Of a stretch of 64,000 nucleotides of DNA, positions 26,849 through 35,593 are shown one piece after another. Positions within the stretch are counted from its first letter, which is position 1, and every line of letters starts with the position of its first letter. The position numbers and the translations under genes are program-made. The notes beneath the pieces were generated by a model that had not been told where the DNA came from, did no database searches, and was given only the letters and a program-made list of their open reading frames with translations. The DNA is from Pseudomonas sp. QS1027 (GTDB taxonomy: Bacteria > Pseudomonadota > Gammaproteobacteria > Pseudomonadales > Pseudomonadaceae), in NCBI RefSeq assembly GCF_002814235.1, contig NZ_PHSU01000002.1, forward strand, positions 19,654 through 83,653, given 5' to 3'.

Positions 26849-27688
26849 TCAGTAATGGCGATAGACATCGAAACGCACTTCACCCTGGCTGAAGTATCGA
26901 GGATCGGCAGCGTATAATCCCCTGACGCCTGTCGACGTTACAGAAGGGACATTCAAATAAGTTCCGCGACCTGACTCCATAATGACCCACCCCGCGCCAG
27001 AATCGGTGCCACCACCCGATATATCCCTTTTGATGAAAATACTCCCGGAGGCGCCTTGAAGAGGAACGAAATACAGGTGGGCCGTATACTTGGCAGCGTA
27101 TCCTTCCAGGAAATCAGGTCCACTCCTAGCTGACTGGCCAGGCAAAGGAGCATTTTTGCTGTATGACTCTTCCAGGAAAATAGCTTCAGGAGAAACGCCT
27201 GGAGGATTGGCCCCTATTCGGAACTTCTGATTGCTCGACCCGCCCTTTGGATAAAGAATAACTTTGGTACCATCCGCCGTGCCGGATCCGGAGACGTCCA
27301 GAACCCGACCGTTGCCCTGGTTTTCGATATAGACAAAACGACTGCCTGCATCCGTGATCAGCCAGAATTGATTACTGGCCCCAGTATTGTTCGTCGTAAT
27401 GGCATCCCCATTGCTGGCTGCCGTCAGGTATCCATCAGTAATTGGAAACACTTGAATCTGGTAAGCCTTTTTTTGTTCGTTATATTTGAAAACCCAGGTT
27501 GAAAACACCAAGTTCTCACTACTGTAAAGTCTTACAACATTATCAGAACCCATCTTTATAAAGCTTTTCCCGTTTAAAGCAGTGAATATTTTTTTGGGAC
27601 TCGTTGGAACGGTTACTGCACGACCTGAGCCGGTCCCGATTATCTGCTCGAGGATTGCGGGATCAAGGGTTTTGCTGCGCGGTTTCAT
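26849..27688 (-). CDS. Ricin-type beta-trefoil (lectin-like) protein, two-part
   Basis: 279 residues from the ATG at 27688, with AAAGGAGAA in ideal position. After a polar 35-residue N-terminus, residues about 38-165 look like a ricin-type beta-trefoil: repeats such as 'QFWLITDAGSRFVYIENQGNGRVLDVSGS' and a closing 'SSNQKFRIG'. The last 110 residues are Gly/Ser/aromatic-rich and I do not recognise them ('YTAHLYFVPLQGASGSIFIKRDIS'). No signal peptide. The region is visibly AT-richer than its neighbours. Residues 1-170 align with the next gene upstream, which lacks the C-terminal part; their leaders are near-identical. Sugar binding or toxin function is inference only. Confidence 0.8.
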   Translation of the reverse strand: MKPRSKTLDPAILEQIIGTGSGRAVTVPTSPKKIFTALNGKSFIKMGSDNVVRLYSSENLVFSTWVFKYNEQKKAYQIQVFPITDGYLTAASNGDAITTNNTGASNQFWLITDAGSRFVYIENQGNGRVLDVSGSGTADGTKVILYPKGGSSNQKFRIGANPPGVSPEAIFLEESYSKNAPLPGQSARSGPDFLEGYAAKYTAHLYFVPLQGASGSIFIKRDISGGGTDSGAGWVIMESGRGTYLNVPSVTSTGVRGLYAADPRYFSQGEVRFDVYRHY

Positions 27689-27810
27689 TACAGTTCTCCT
27701 TTGTTTGCTGGTGAGGCAACCACTATGGAGACAGCGATGGCGAAGTATTGACAGCGCTTGCCAACGACCGGCTGACACATAACACCCAAACGCCCAGCTT
27801 AGCCTGATTA
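27669..27810 (-). promoter_or_regulatory. Duplicated leader and promoter region, copy 1
   Basis: On the minus strand a TATAAT hexamer (about 27813-27808) is followed by a leader holding TTATGTGTCAGCC, TTGGCAA, TTCGCCAT and AAAGGAGAACTGTA before the ATG. The same blocks occur in the same order before the second lectin-like gene (28345-28480), so both genes probably share regulation. Confidence 0.55.
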
Positions 27811-27873
27811 TAAAAGGCAGTGAGAGGGCTTTTTCGACCCCCTCTTTTGCAGAGACGGCTCACTCCGGCGGGG

Positions 27874-28365
27874 TTAAGTTCCTAGCCTGAATTTCTGATG
27901 GGTCGTCTCATGATCGTAATCAAGGTAAACGGGACTACCCTCTGCTCCGCTGCTCCCGAGAGTAAAAACCCTATTGGGGTATCCGTATTTAGATATAGAT
28001 ACAAGACCACCTCCTGCCTCAGCAATATACCAAACTTGAAGGTGGGTGCTCGCCCCAACACGGGCTTCCGCGACGAGATCATCCCTGTCCGTTGCAGTAA
28101 TATACAAGGAACTCTGATAAGATTTAATATAGTAATCTACATGAGTGTATCTTTCGAACGTCCACAACGAGTTGGGTGGAGGGCTACTTGCACGAGTAAT
28201 CCTAAGTTCGTTATCACGCCCATCACGAAAATAGAGATAGCTTGTTCCGTCTGTAGCTGAGAATATTTTTACGGGACCCGTTGGGATGGTTATCGCCCGG
28301 CTAGAGCCGGATTCAGGTGCCTGATCTGACATTGTAGGGTCGGGGGTATGAGCGCTCTTTTTCAT
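27874..28365 (-). CDS. Ricin-type beta-trefoil (lectin-like) protein, single domain
   Basis: 163 residues from the ATG at 28365 with AAAGGAGAA upstream. Aligns with the N-terminal 170 residues of the downstream gene: 'GSSRAITIPTGPVKIFSATDG' against 'GSGRAVTVPTSPKKIFTALNG', shared 'GASxxxxxWxIxxAG', and a common end 'HQKFRLG' / 'NQKFRIG'. It ends where the paralogue continues into its extra domain. No signal peptide or cysteine pairs. Many unusual codons for this genome (ATA, AGT, TTA) suggest recent acquisition of the pair. Confidence 0.75.
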   Translation of the reverse strand: MKKSAHTPDPTMSDQAPESGSSRAITIPTGPVKIFSATDGTSYLYFRDGRDNELRITRASSPPPNSLWTFERYTHVDYYIKSYQSSLYITATDRDDLVAEARVGASTHLQVWYIAEAGGGLVSISKYGYPNRVFTLGSSGAEGSPVYLDYDHETTHQKFRLGT

Positions 28366-28497
28366 TACAGTTCTCCTTTGCTTACGGGTGAGGTAACAGC
28401 AATGGATACAGCAATGGCGAAGAGTAGAGCGTTTGCCAACAACTGGCTGACACATAATACCCGAGCGCTCAGTATAGCTCAGTGATGAAAGGCGCAA

Positions 28498-29010
28498 GCT
28501 TGCCCATCTGACGAACGATGGCCTAGATAGGGCCCGGGTGCCTGGTCTTGCTGGAGCAGGGTTCGGCGATATACCGCGTTATCGTTCTTCGCGGGCAAGC
28601 ACCGCTCCCACACCCCCACCCACCGCACACGTAGTCATCGCGAGCCTCCGGGACAGAGGTCCGCCGCAAAACAAATCGTGTACTATTTTCAGATTTATCT
28701 GGAACAATTAACACTTTTCTTGAGAACATCAGCGGCTTCTGCGTGACCAGACAGAACCCACTGGTCGCGAAACGACGTATTTAGTCTGATTTTCACAACC
28801 GCAATGCATCATGTAGTATGCGTCGGCACGCACTACATAACGTTGGATCGACGTCTGCCCGAGTGTCTGTGAGATCACGGAAAGCCCCGCCGGCTCAGGT
28901 CGGCCGGGTGAGCCCAGCCGTCCGCGAGGGCATGTTCTGGTACTGTGTTCAGAGAAGCACGCAAGGCTTTAAATAGAAGAGCTGAATAGCTGAGCAGAGT
29001 GAGGCAAGCA
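28498..29010. other. Gene-free region upstream of glcB
   Basis: No convincing gene. Contains a degenerate REP-like pair at 28541-28613, a strong imperfect hairpin at 28811-28838 (ATGTAGTATGCGT / ACGCACTACAT), and GGCTCA-N11-TGAGCC at 28892-28914. It is probably the glcB promoter region plus the upstream end of the lectin island. Confidence 0.5.
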
Positions 29011-31188
29011 ATGACTGAACACGTTCAAGTCGGTGGCCTTCAGGTCGCCAAAGTCCTGTTCGACTTCGTGAACCACGAAGCCATTCCCGGTACCGGTCTG
29101 ACCGCCGACCAGTTCTGGGCCGGCGCCGACAAGGTCATCCACGACCTGGCGCCGAAGAACCAGGCCCTACTCGCCAAACGCGATGATTTCCAGGCCCGGA
29201 TCGACGCCTGGCACCAGTCCCGGGCCGGCCAGGCCCACGACGCCGTGGCTTACAAAGCCTTCCTGCAAGACATTGGCTACCTGCTGCCAGAAGCGGCGGA
29301 TTTCCAGGCCACTACCCAGAATGTCGACGACGAGATCGCCCGCATGGCCGGCCCGCAGCTGGTGGTGCCGGTGATGAACGCGCGTTTCGCCCTCAACGCC
29401 TCGAACGCCCGCTGGGGTTCGCTGTATGACGCGCTCTATGGCACCGATGCCATCAGCGAGGCCGACGGCGCGGAAAAAGGCAAAGGCTACAACAAGGTCC
29501 GCGGCGACAAGGTCATCGCCTTCGCCCGCGCCTTCCTCGATGAAGCCACGCCCCTGGCCGCCGGCTCCCATGTCGACTCCGTGGGCTACAAGATCGTCGA
29601 CGGCAAACTCGTGGTCAGCCTCAAGGGCGGCAGCAACAGCGGCCTGCGCGACGATGCCCAGTTGATCGGCTTCCAGGGCGATGCCTCGGCACCCACCGCG
29701 ATCCTGCTGAAAAACCACGGCCTGCACTTCGAAATCCAGATCGACGCCAGCAGCCCCGTCGGCCAGACCGACGCCGCTGGCGTGAAGGACCTGCTGATGG
29801 AAGCGGCCCTGACCACCATCATGGACTGCGAAGACTCGGTCGCCGCCGTCGATGCCGATGACAAGGTGGTGATCTACCGCAACTGGCTCGGCCTGATGAA
29901 GGGCGACCTGGCGGAGCAGGTCGCCAAGGGCGGCACCACCTTCACCCGGACCATGAACGCCGACCGCCGCTACACCGCCGTCGACGGCAGTGAATTGAGC
30001 CTGCACGGTCGCTCGCTGCTGTTCGTGCGCAACGTCGGTCACCTGATGACCATCGACGCGATCCTCGACAGCCACGGCAACGAAGTGCCCGAAGGGATCC
30101 TCGACGGCCTGATCACCAGCCTCGCGGCGATCCACAGCCTCAACGGCAACAGCGTGCGCAAAAATAGCCGCACCGGCTCGGTCTATATCGTCAAGCCGAA
30201 GATGCACGGTCCGGAAGAAGCGGCGTTCACCAACGAGCTGTTCGGCCGCATCGAAGAGGTCCTGAACCTGCCGCGCAATACCCTGAAAGTCGGGATCATG
30301 GACGAAGAGCGGCGCACCACCGTCAACCTGAAAGCCTGCATCAAGGCCGCCAGCGAGCGTGTGGTGTTTATCAACACCGGCTTCCTCGACCGCACCGGCG
30401 ACGAGATCCACACCTCCATGGAAGCCGGCGCGATGGTGCGCAAGGCGGCCATGAAGACGGAAAAATGGATCGGCGCCTACGAGAACTGGAACGTCGATAT
30501 CGGTTTGAGCACCGGCCTGCAAGGTCGCGCCCAGATCGGTAAAGGCATGTGGGCCATGCCCGACCTGATGGCGGCGATGCTCGAACAGAAAATCGCCCAC
30601 CCACTGGCCGGCGCCAACACCGCCTGGGTCCCGTCGCCCACCGCGGCCGCGTTGCATGCGCTGCATTACCACAAGGTCGACGTGTTCGCCCGCCAGGCCG
30701 AACTGGCCAAGCGCGCGCGGGCTTCGCTCGACGATATCCTGACCATCCCGTTGGCGAGCAACACCGACTGGTCGGCCGAGGAGATCCGCAGCGAACTGGA
30801 CAACAACGCCCAGGGCATCCTCGGCTACGTGGTGCGCTGGATCGACCAGGGTGTCGGTTGCTCGAAGGTGCCGGACATCCATGACATCGGGCTGATGGAA
30901 GACCGCGCCACCCTGCGCATTTCCAGCCAGCACATCGCCAACTGGCTGCGCCATGGCGTGGTCACCCAGGACCAGGTCATGGAAAGTCTCAAGCGCATGG
31001 CCCCGGTGGTCGATCGGCAGAATGCCGGTGATGCGCTGTACCGCCCGCTGGCCCCGGACTTCGACAGCAACATCGCCTTCCAGGCGGCGGTCGAACTGGT
31101 GATCGAAGGGACCAAACAGCCCAACGGCTATACCGAGCCTGTACTGCACCGTCGGCGTCGTGAGTTCAAGGCCCGCAACGGCCTGTAA
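29011..31188 (+). CDS. glcB: Malate synthase G
   Basis: 725 residues from the ATG at 29011 (GTGAGG upstream), the usual length for the G isoform. Matches it throughout: '[29 protein letters not shown]', '[19 protein letters not shown]', '[20 protein letters not shown]', '[22 protein letters not shown]'. Condenses glyoxylate with acetyl-CoA to malate in the glyoxylate shunt and glycolate use. Monocistronic with its own terminator. Confidence 0.97.
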   Translation: MTEHVQVGGLQVAKVLFDFVNHEAIPGTGLTADQFWAGADKVIHDLAPKNQALLAKRDDFQARIDAWHQSRAGQAHDAVAYKAFLQDIGYLLPEAADFQATTQNVDDEIARMAGPQLVVPVMNARFALNASNARWGSLYDALYGTDAISEADGAEKGKGYNKVRGDKVIAFARAFLDEATPLAAGSHVDSVGYKIVDGKLVVSLKGGSNSGLRDDAQLIGFQGDASAPTAILLKNHGLHFEIQIDASSPVGQTDAAGVKDLLMEAALTTIMDCEDSVAAVDADDKVVIYRNWLGLMKGDLAEQVAKGGTTFTRTMNADRRYTAVDGSELSLHGRSLLFVRNVGHLMTIDAILDSHGNEVPEGILDGLITSLAAIHSLNGNSVRKNSRTGSVYIVKPKMHGPEEAAFTNELFGRIEEVLNLPRNTLKVGIMDEERRTTVNLKACIKAASERVVFINTGFLDRTGDEIHTSMEAGAMVRKAAMKTEKWIGAYENWNVDIGLSTGLQGRAQIGKGMWAMPDLMAAMLEQKIAHPLAGANTAWVPSPTAAALHALHYHKVDVFARQAELAKRARASLDDILTIPLASNTDWSAEEIRSELDNNAQGILGYVVRWIDQGVGCSKVPDIHDIGLMEDRATLRISSQHIANWLRHGVVTQDQVMESLKRMAPVVDRQNAGDALYRPLAPDFDSNIAFQAAVELVIEGTKQPNGYTEPVLHRRRREFKARNGL

Positions 31189-31203
31189 GACCGCGCTACG
31201 GAC

Positions 31204-31241
31204 GAAAAAAAGCCCTGATCGGCAACGATCGGGGCTTTTTC
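31204..31241 (+). terminator. Rho-independent terminator of glcB
   Basis: AAAAAGCCC..GATCG-GCAA-CGATC..GGGCTTTTT, a long stem with flanking A and T runs, 15 bp after the stop. Confidence 0.92.
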
Positions 31242-31257
31242 ATTCCGGACACCGTAC

Positions 31258-31346
31258 CTGTGGGAGCCGGCTTGCTGGCGATGCGGGCAACGCGGTGTTT
31301 CAGACAGACCGCGTTATCGTTCATCGTCAGCAAGCCGGCTCCCACA
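31258..31346. repeat. REP inverted repeat
   Basis: CTGTGGGAGCCGGCTTGCTGGCGATG paired with CATCGTCAGCAAGCCGGCTCCCACA. Confidence 0.85.
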
Positions 31347-31367
31347 CAACAGCCATAGCAACAGGCC

Positions 31368-31811
31368 TTAGGCCACCATCCCCAACTCACGCTTGACCAG
31401 CTTCAGCAACTGCGTGGTGTCGATGGGCTTGAGCAAGAAATCCACCACGCTCAAATGCATCGCATCAATGGCATCACGCACATCGGCGTTACCGGAGACG
31501 ATAATGATCGGCAGCGCCGCCCGCTCCGAGTCGCGCACCTTGCGGATCAGGTCCAGCCCGTCGTCGGCCATGCGCAAATCAGTGATCAGCAAGCCAATGC
31601 CGCGGTTGGACTCCAGCAACGCAAAGGCCGCCGCGCCACTGGCGGCGGTCACACAGTGGATATCGTGCAGGGCGAGAATTTCCGACAGCAACTCCCGGGC
31701 ATCCTGATCGTCATCGACGATCAGGACCCGCTGATACGACAATTGCGGTGCCTGCATCACCTGCAGAATGGCCTCGCGCTCGGCATCGCTCAAAATATCG
31801 TGGTCGGACAT
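31368..31811 (-). CDS. Single-domain response regulator
   Basis: 147 residues: a 27-residue N-terminal extension then one receiver domain. Acidic pocket Asp33-Asp35 ('LIVDDDQDARE'), phosphoacceptor Asp78 ('LITDLRM'), switch Ser106 ('IIIVSGNADV') and Lys128 ('FLLKPID') are all present. No output domain. No kinase is adjacent; it is divergent from the CBS/DUF294 gene. Confidence 0.9.
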   Translation of the reverse strand: MSDHDILSDAEREAILQVMQAPQLSYQRVLIVDDDQDARELLSEILALHDIHCVTAASGAAAFALLESNRGIGLLITDLRMADDGLDLIRKVRDSERAALPIIIVSGNADVRDAIDAMHLSVVDFLLKPIDTTQLLKLVKRELGMVA

Positions 31812-32061
31812 ACGGCTCTCTGGTATCCCTTAGCAATCCAATCCCCTAGCACAGTGCTCAGACATCGCTAAACGGATGCTCAATGTGCACTTCGTCGGAA
31901 AGTTTTCCAAGTCGATATTTGTTAAGAATTCCCTTATTCAACTGTAGGCCATTTCACAAACCTAGACTTACGTCCAATGGGCACTCGGGAAGCGGGGGCC
32001 GAACATGGGTAAAACAGCGATTCTTCGCGCCCATAACAACGGACAAAAAGCGGTAGCGGTC

Positions 32062-33996
32062 ATGAGCAAAGCGGATGCCTTCAGCCAGGCCGGGAAGACC
32101 GCGGTGTTGCAAAACATCCACGGCACCTTGCAGTTCCTCCAGCGATTCCCGCCTTTCAACCAGATGGAGAACGCCCATCTGGCTTATCTGGTCGAGCAGT
32201 GCCAGCTGCGGTTCTACAGCACCGGCGAGAGCATCATCAAGCCCGCCGACGGGCCGGTGGAACACTTTTATATCGTCAAGCAGGGACGCGTGGTCGGCGA
32301 ACGCCCGCACACGGCCAAGGGCGGCAGCGAAACGGTCTTCGAAATCACCACTGGCGAGTGCTTCCCCCTCGCCGCGCTGCTCGGCGAGCGGGCGACCCGC
32401 ACCGAACACCTGGCCGGCGAGGACACCTTCTGTCTGCAACTGAACAAACCGGCGTTCATCAAGCTGTTCTCGTCCTCCGAGACTTTCCGCAACTTTGCCC
32501 TGCGGTGCGTCAGCAGTCTGCTGGACCAGGTCAACCAGCAAGTCCAGCGCAAGGCCGTGGAAACCCTCGGCACCCAGTATTCGCTCAACAGCCGCCTCGG
32601 CGAGCTGGCAATGCGTCACCCGGTGACCTGCAGCCCGAGCACCCCGCTGCGCGAAGCAGTGACCCTGATGCACGAGCAACAGGTCGGCAGCATCGTGGTG
32701 GTGAACGAGGCCAAGGCCCCGCTCGGCATCTTCACCCTGCGCGACCTGCGCCAGGTGGTGGCCGACGGCGTCCATGATTTCAGCCAGCCCATCGACCGGC
32801 ACATGACCCAGGCGCCCTTTGCCCTGACCCCGGACCACAGCGCCTTCGACGCCGCGATTGCCATGACCGAACGGCACATCGCCCACGTCTGCCTGGTGAA
32901 AGACCAGCGCCTGTGCGGCGTGGTCTCCGAACGCGACCTGTTTTCCCTGCAACGGGTCGACCTGGTGCACCTGGCGCGGACCATCCGCAGCGCGGCGCGC
33001 CTGGACAACCTGATCGCCATTCGCGGCGAGATCGGCCAGTTGGTGGAGCGCATGCTGGCCCATGGTGCGTCATCGACCCAGATCACCCAGATCATCACCC
33101 TGCTCAACGACCATAGCGTCTGCCGGGTCATCGAGCTGACCCTGGCCGACAAGGGCGACCCGGGCGTGCCGTTCAGCTGGCTGTGCTTCGGCAGCGAAGG
33201 CCGCCGCGAACAGACGCTGTACACCGACCAGGACAACGGCATCCTCTTCGAGGCCCGCGACGCCGCCCATGCCGCCGAGATTCGCGGCAAGCTGCTGCCC
33301 CTGGCGCAGCAGATCAACCAGAGCCTGGCGCTGTGCGGCTTCAGCCTGTGCAAGGGCAATATCATGGCCGGCACCCCCGAACTGTGCCTGTCGCGGGCCG
33401 AATGGGCGCGGCGCTTCTCCGCCTTTATTCGCGAGGCGACGCCGGAGAACCTGCTGGCCTCGAGCATCTATTTCGACCTGCGGGTGGTCTGGGGCGAGGA
33501 ACAGGCCTGCCAGCAACTGCGCCAGGGCATCCTTGCCCAGGTCGCCGACAACCGGCTGTTCCAGCGCATGATGGCCGACAACGCCTTGCGCCAGCGTCCG
33601 CCGGTGGGGCGTTTGCGCGAGTTCGTACTGAGCCGCAATGGTGGCGACAAGGCCACTCTCGATCTGAAGGTCCAGGGCCTGACCCCTTTCGTCGACGGTG
33701 CCCGCCTGCTGGCGCTGGCCAATGGCATCGAGGCCAGCAACACCCTCGAACGCCTGCGCCAACTGGTGGCCAAGGAAGTGATCGAACGTCTCGACGGCGC
33801 GGCCTATGAAGAGGCCTACCACTTCATCCAGCAGACCCGCTTGCAGCAGCATCAACTGCAGACCCGGCAGAATCTGCCGTATTCCAATCGGGTCGATCCG
33901 GACAGCCTCAACCAGCTGGACCGGCGCATCCTGCGTGAAGCCCTGCGCCAGGCCCAGCGCCTGCAAAGCAGCCTGACCCTGCGGTATCAGCTATGA
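32062..33996 (+). CDS. cNMP-binding / CBS / DUF294 nucleotidyltransferase-like protein
   Basis: 644 residues if the ATG at 32062 is used; an ATG at 32005 would add 19 residues, and neither has a strong ribosome site. Order: cyclic-nucleotide-binding-like domain (about 25-140), two CBS repeats ('AMRHPVTCSPSTPLREAVTLMHEQQVGSIVVV' onward, about 165-290), a DUF294 nucleotidyltransferase-like domain with 'LCFGSEGRREQTLYTDQDNGILF', and a C-terminal helical DUF294_C. The layout recalls GlnD-type signalling proteins. It overlaps the exonuclease gene by ATGA. Confidence 0.88.
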   Translation: MSKADAFSQAGKTAVLQNIHGTLQFLQRFPPFNQMENAHLAYLVEQCQLRFYSTGESIIKPADGPVEHFYIVKQGRVVGERPHTAKGGSETVFEITTGECFPLAALLGERATRTEHLAGEDTFCLQLNKPAFIKLFSSSETFRNFALRCVSSLLDQVNQQVQRKAVETLGTQYSLNSRLGELAMRHPVTCSPSTPLREAVTLMHEQQVGSIVVVNEAKAPLGIFTLRDLRQVVADGVHDFSQPIDRHMTQAPFALTPDHSAFDAAIAMTERHIAHVCLVKDQRLCGVVSERDLFSLQRVDLVHLARTIRSAARLDNLIAIRGEIGQLVERMLAHGASSTQITQIITLLNDHSVCRVIELTLADKGDPGVPFSWLCFGSEGRREQTLYTDQDNGILFEARDAAHAAEIRGKLLPLAQQINQSLALCGFSLCKGNIMAGTPELCLSRAEWARRFSAFIREATPENLLASSIYFDLRVVWGEEQACQQLRQGILAQVADNRLFQRMMADNALRQRPPVGRLREFVLSRNGGDKATLDLKVQGLTPFVDGARLLALANGIEASNTLERLRQLVAKEVIERLDGAAYEEAYHFIQQTRLQQHQLQTRQNLPYSNRVDPDSLNQLDRRILREALRQAQRLQSSLTLRYQL

Positions 33997-34700
33997 AGCT
34001 GTTTTCCTGGTTGAGAAGCCGTGAACCGACACTGGACACCGCGACCCAGGCACGACTCGGGCAACTGCCCGCCGCCAAGCCCCTGGACGAGTGCTCGCTG
34101 CGGGAACAGCGCTGGATTGTCGTCGACCTGGAAACCAGCGGCCTGAACCTGAACCGCGACCAGGTGCTGTCCATCGGCGCGGTGGTGATCGAAGACGGCG
34201 CCATCGACCTGGGGCAGTGCTTTGAACGGACCTTGTTGCGCCCCGGACAGAGCGTCAACCCCAGCGTGCTGATCCACGGCCTGGGACCGAGTGCCCTGGC
34301 CGCCGGCAGCGATCCGGCGCAGGCGTTGCTGGACTTCATGGAGTTCGTCGGCGACAGCCCGCTGCTGGCGTTCCATGCGCCCTTCGACCAGCACATGCTC
34401 ACGCGTGCGCTGAAAGACAGCCTTGGTTATCGCCTGCAACATCCGTTTTTTGATGTCGCCGATATCGCGCCGCTGTTATGCCCGCAGGCGACCTTGCGCG
34501 AAGCCGGGCTGGACGATTGGATCGGCCATTTCAAGTTGCAGGTGGAGGAGCGGCATAACGCCAGCGCCGACGCCCTGGCCACCGCCGAACTGGTGCTGAT
34601 CCTCTTCAGCCGGGCGCGGCAGCAGCAGATCGATAGCCCGTTGAAGCTGCAACAACGCCTGGGGCAGTGGAAACGTCGTCAGCAGAGTCCCTCTTTCTAA
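33993..34700 (+). CDS. DnaQ-like 3'-5' exonuclease
   Basis: 235 residues. DEDDh exonuclease motifs: 'VVDLETSGLN' (Exo I), 'LLAFHAPFDQHML' (Exo II), 'HNASADALATAEL' (Exo III). Resembles the DNA polymerase III epsilon proofreading subunit but is a separate, accessory family member. Translationally coupled to the CBS/DUF294 gene, so the two probably work together, perhaps in nucleotide or stress metabolism. Confidence 0.88.
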   Translation: MKLFSWLRSREPTLDTATQARLGQLPAAKPLDECSLREQRWIVVDLETSGLNLNRDQVLSIGAVVIEDGAIDLGQCFERTLLRPGQSVNPSVLIHGLGPSALAAGSDPAQALLDFMEFVGDSPLLAFHAPFDQHMLTRALKDSLGYRLQHPFFDVADIAPLLCPQATLREAGLDDWIGHFKLQVEERHNASADALATAELVLILFSRARQQQIDSPLKLQQRLGQWKRRQQSPSF

Positions 34701-34717
34701 AGCCTGCCGCATCCCCT

Positions 34718-34818
34718 TGTAGGAGCCCGGCTTGCCGGCGATGGCGTCCGCATGGGCGGTGCAAGGCTCTCAGGCCTCTTCGCGGCGGTGCGGCGATCCG
34801 ACAAGCTTCGCTCCCACA
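34718..34818. repeat. REP inverted repeat (composite)
   Basis: TTGTAGGAGCCCGGCTTGCCGGCGATGG on the left and GATCCGACAAGCTTCGCTCCCACA on the right; the arms come from different REP subtypes, suggesting recombination. Confidence 0.7.
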
Positions 34819-34861
34819 TTGGTTTTATGCCGTATACAAAATCTGTGAACGACAGAAGACT

Positions 34862-34970
34862 GTGTGTGGGAGCCGAGCTTGCCCGCGAAAGCGTCAGTCC
34901 TGGCGCCACAATCCCCAAGGGGCCTACCACAAGCAAGCCCACCTCCCACAGCCCAATATCCATCCAGACA
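34862..34970. repeat. REP inverted repeat (diverged)
   Basis: GTGTGTGGGAGCCGAGCTTGCCCGCG on the left and CAAGCAAGCCCACCTCCCACA on the right. The rest of the 374-bp gap 34701-35074 holds only the Fur-like site. Confidence 0.65.
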
Positions 34971-35027
34971 AATGGCACACAACCAACCGACCAGCAGCCA
35001 TTGCGCCTTTTCCTACGCCCTGACACA

Positions 35028-35048
35028 ATCGCGAATAATTCTCGTTAG
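35028..35048. promoter_or_regulatory. Fur-box-like sequence upstream of the ECF sigma gene
   Basis: GCGAATAATTCTCGTTAG matches the right two-thirds of the Fur consensus GATAATGATAATCATTATC / GAGAATAATTCTC family, 27 bp before the sigma factor start. Position and gene type support iron repression. Confidence 0.55.
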
Positions 35049-35074
35049 TTTAAACTTCTCGTCGGTGATGTCCG

Positions 35075-35593
35075 TTGTCGTCAGTCCGAAGCCCCCACCA
35101 TGCCCTTGTCGGCGCGTTGTATCGCGACCATCGCAGCTGGCTGTTGGCTTGGCTGCGCCGCAACATCGCCTGCCCGCAGCGGGCCGAAGACCTGAGCCAG
35201 GACACCTTCGTCCGCCTGCTGGGCCGCGACGAACTGAATACCCCGCACCAGCCCCGGGCTTTCCTGGTGGCCATCGCCAAGGGCCTGTTGTTCGATCATT
35301 TCCGCCGCGCCGCGCTGGAACAGGCCTACCTCAGTGAATTGATGCTGATCCCGGAAGGCGAACAACCGTCCCCGGAAGAACAGCACCTGATTCTCGAAGA
35401 CCTGCGGGCCATCGACCACCTGCTCGGCAAGCTCTCGAGCAAGGCCCGCGCCGCGTTCCTCTACAGTCGCCTGGACGGCCTCGCCCATGCCGAGATCGCC
35501 GAAAAGCTCGGCGTTTCCGTGCCCCGGGTGCGCCAGTACCTGGCCCAGGGCATTCGCCAGTGCTATGTCGCGCTGTACGGCGAGCCGACATGA
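35075..35593 (+). CDS. fiuI: ECF sigma factor, FecI/FiuI-like
   Basis: 172 residues from a TTG start; the frame is closed by a TGA just upstream. Sigma region 2 ('LYRDHRSWLLAWLRRNIACPQRAEDLSQDTFVRLL') and region 4 ('LSSKARAAFLYSRLDGLAHAEIAEKLGVSVPRVRQYL') are clear. It is coupled (ATGA) to a FecR-type gene, with a TonB receptor bearing a signalling domain downstream: a cell-surface signalling set. Layout and receptor resemble the P. aeruginosa ferrichrome system fiuI-fiuR-fiuA. Confidence 0.85.
   Translation: MSSVRSPHHALVGALYRDHRSWLLAWLRRNIACPQRAEDLSQDTFVRLLGRDELNTPHQPRAFLVAIAKGLLFDHFRRAALEQAYLSELMLIPEGEQPSPEEQHLILEDLRAIDHLLGKLSSKARAAFLYSRLDGLAHAEIAEKLGVSVPRVRQYLAQGIRQCYVALYGEPT

Noticed and set aside
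27669..27778. N-terminal extensions of the lectin-like proteins through the leader ('..KQRRTVM')
   Set aside because: The frame is open in both copies, but an ideal AAAGGAGAA ribosome site sits just before the later ATG in both, so the similarity reflects duplicated leader DNA.
26849..28365. An insertion sequence or prophage carrying the lectin genes
   Set aside because: No transposase, integrase, terminal inverted repeats, tRNA or target duplication could be found around the two genes; acquisition is supported only by composition.
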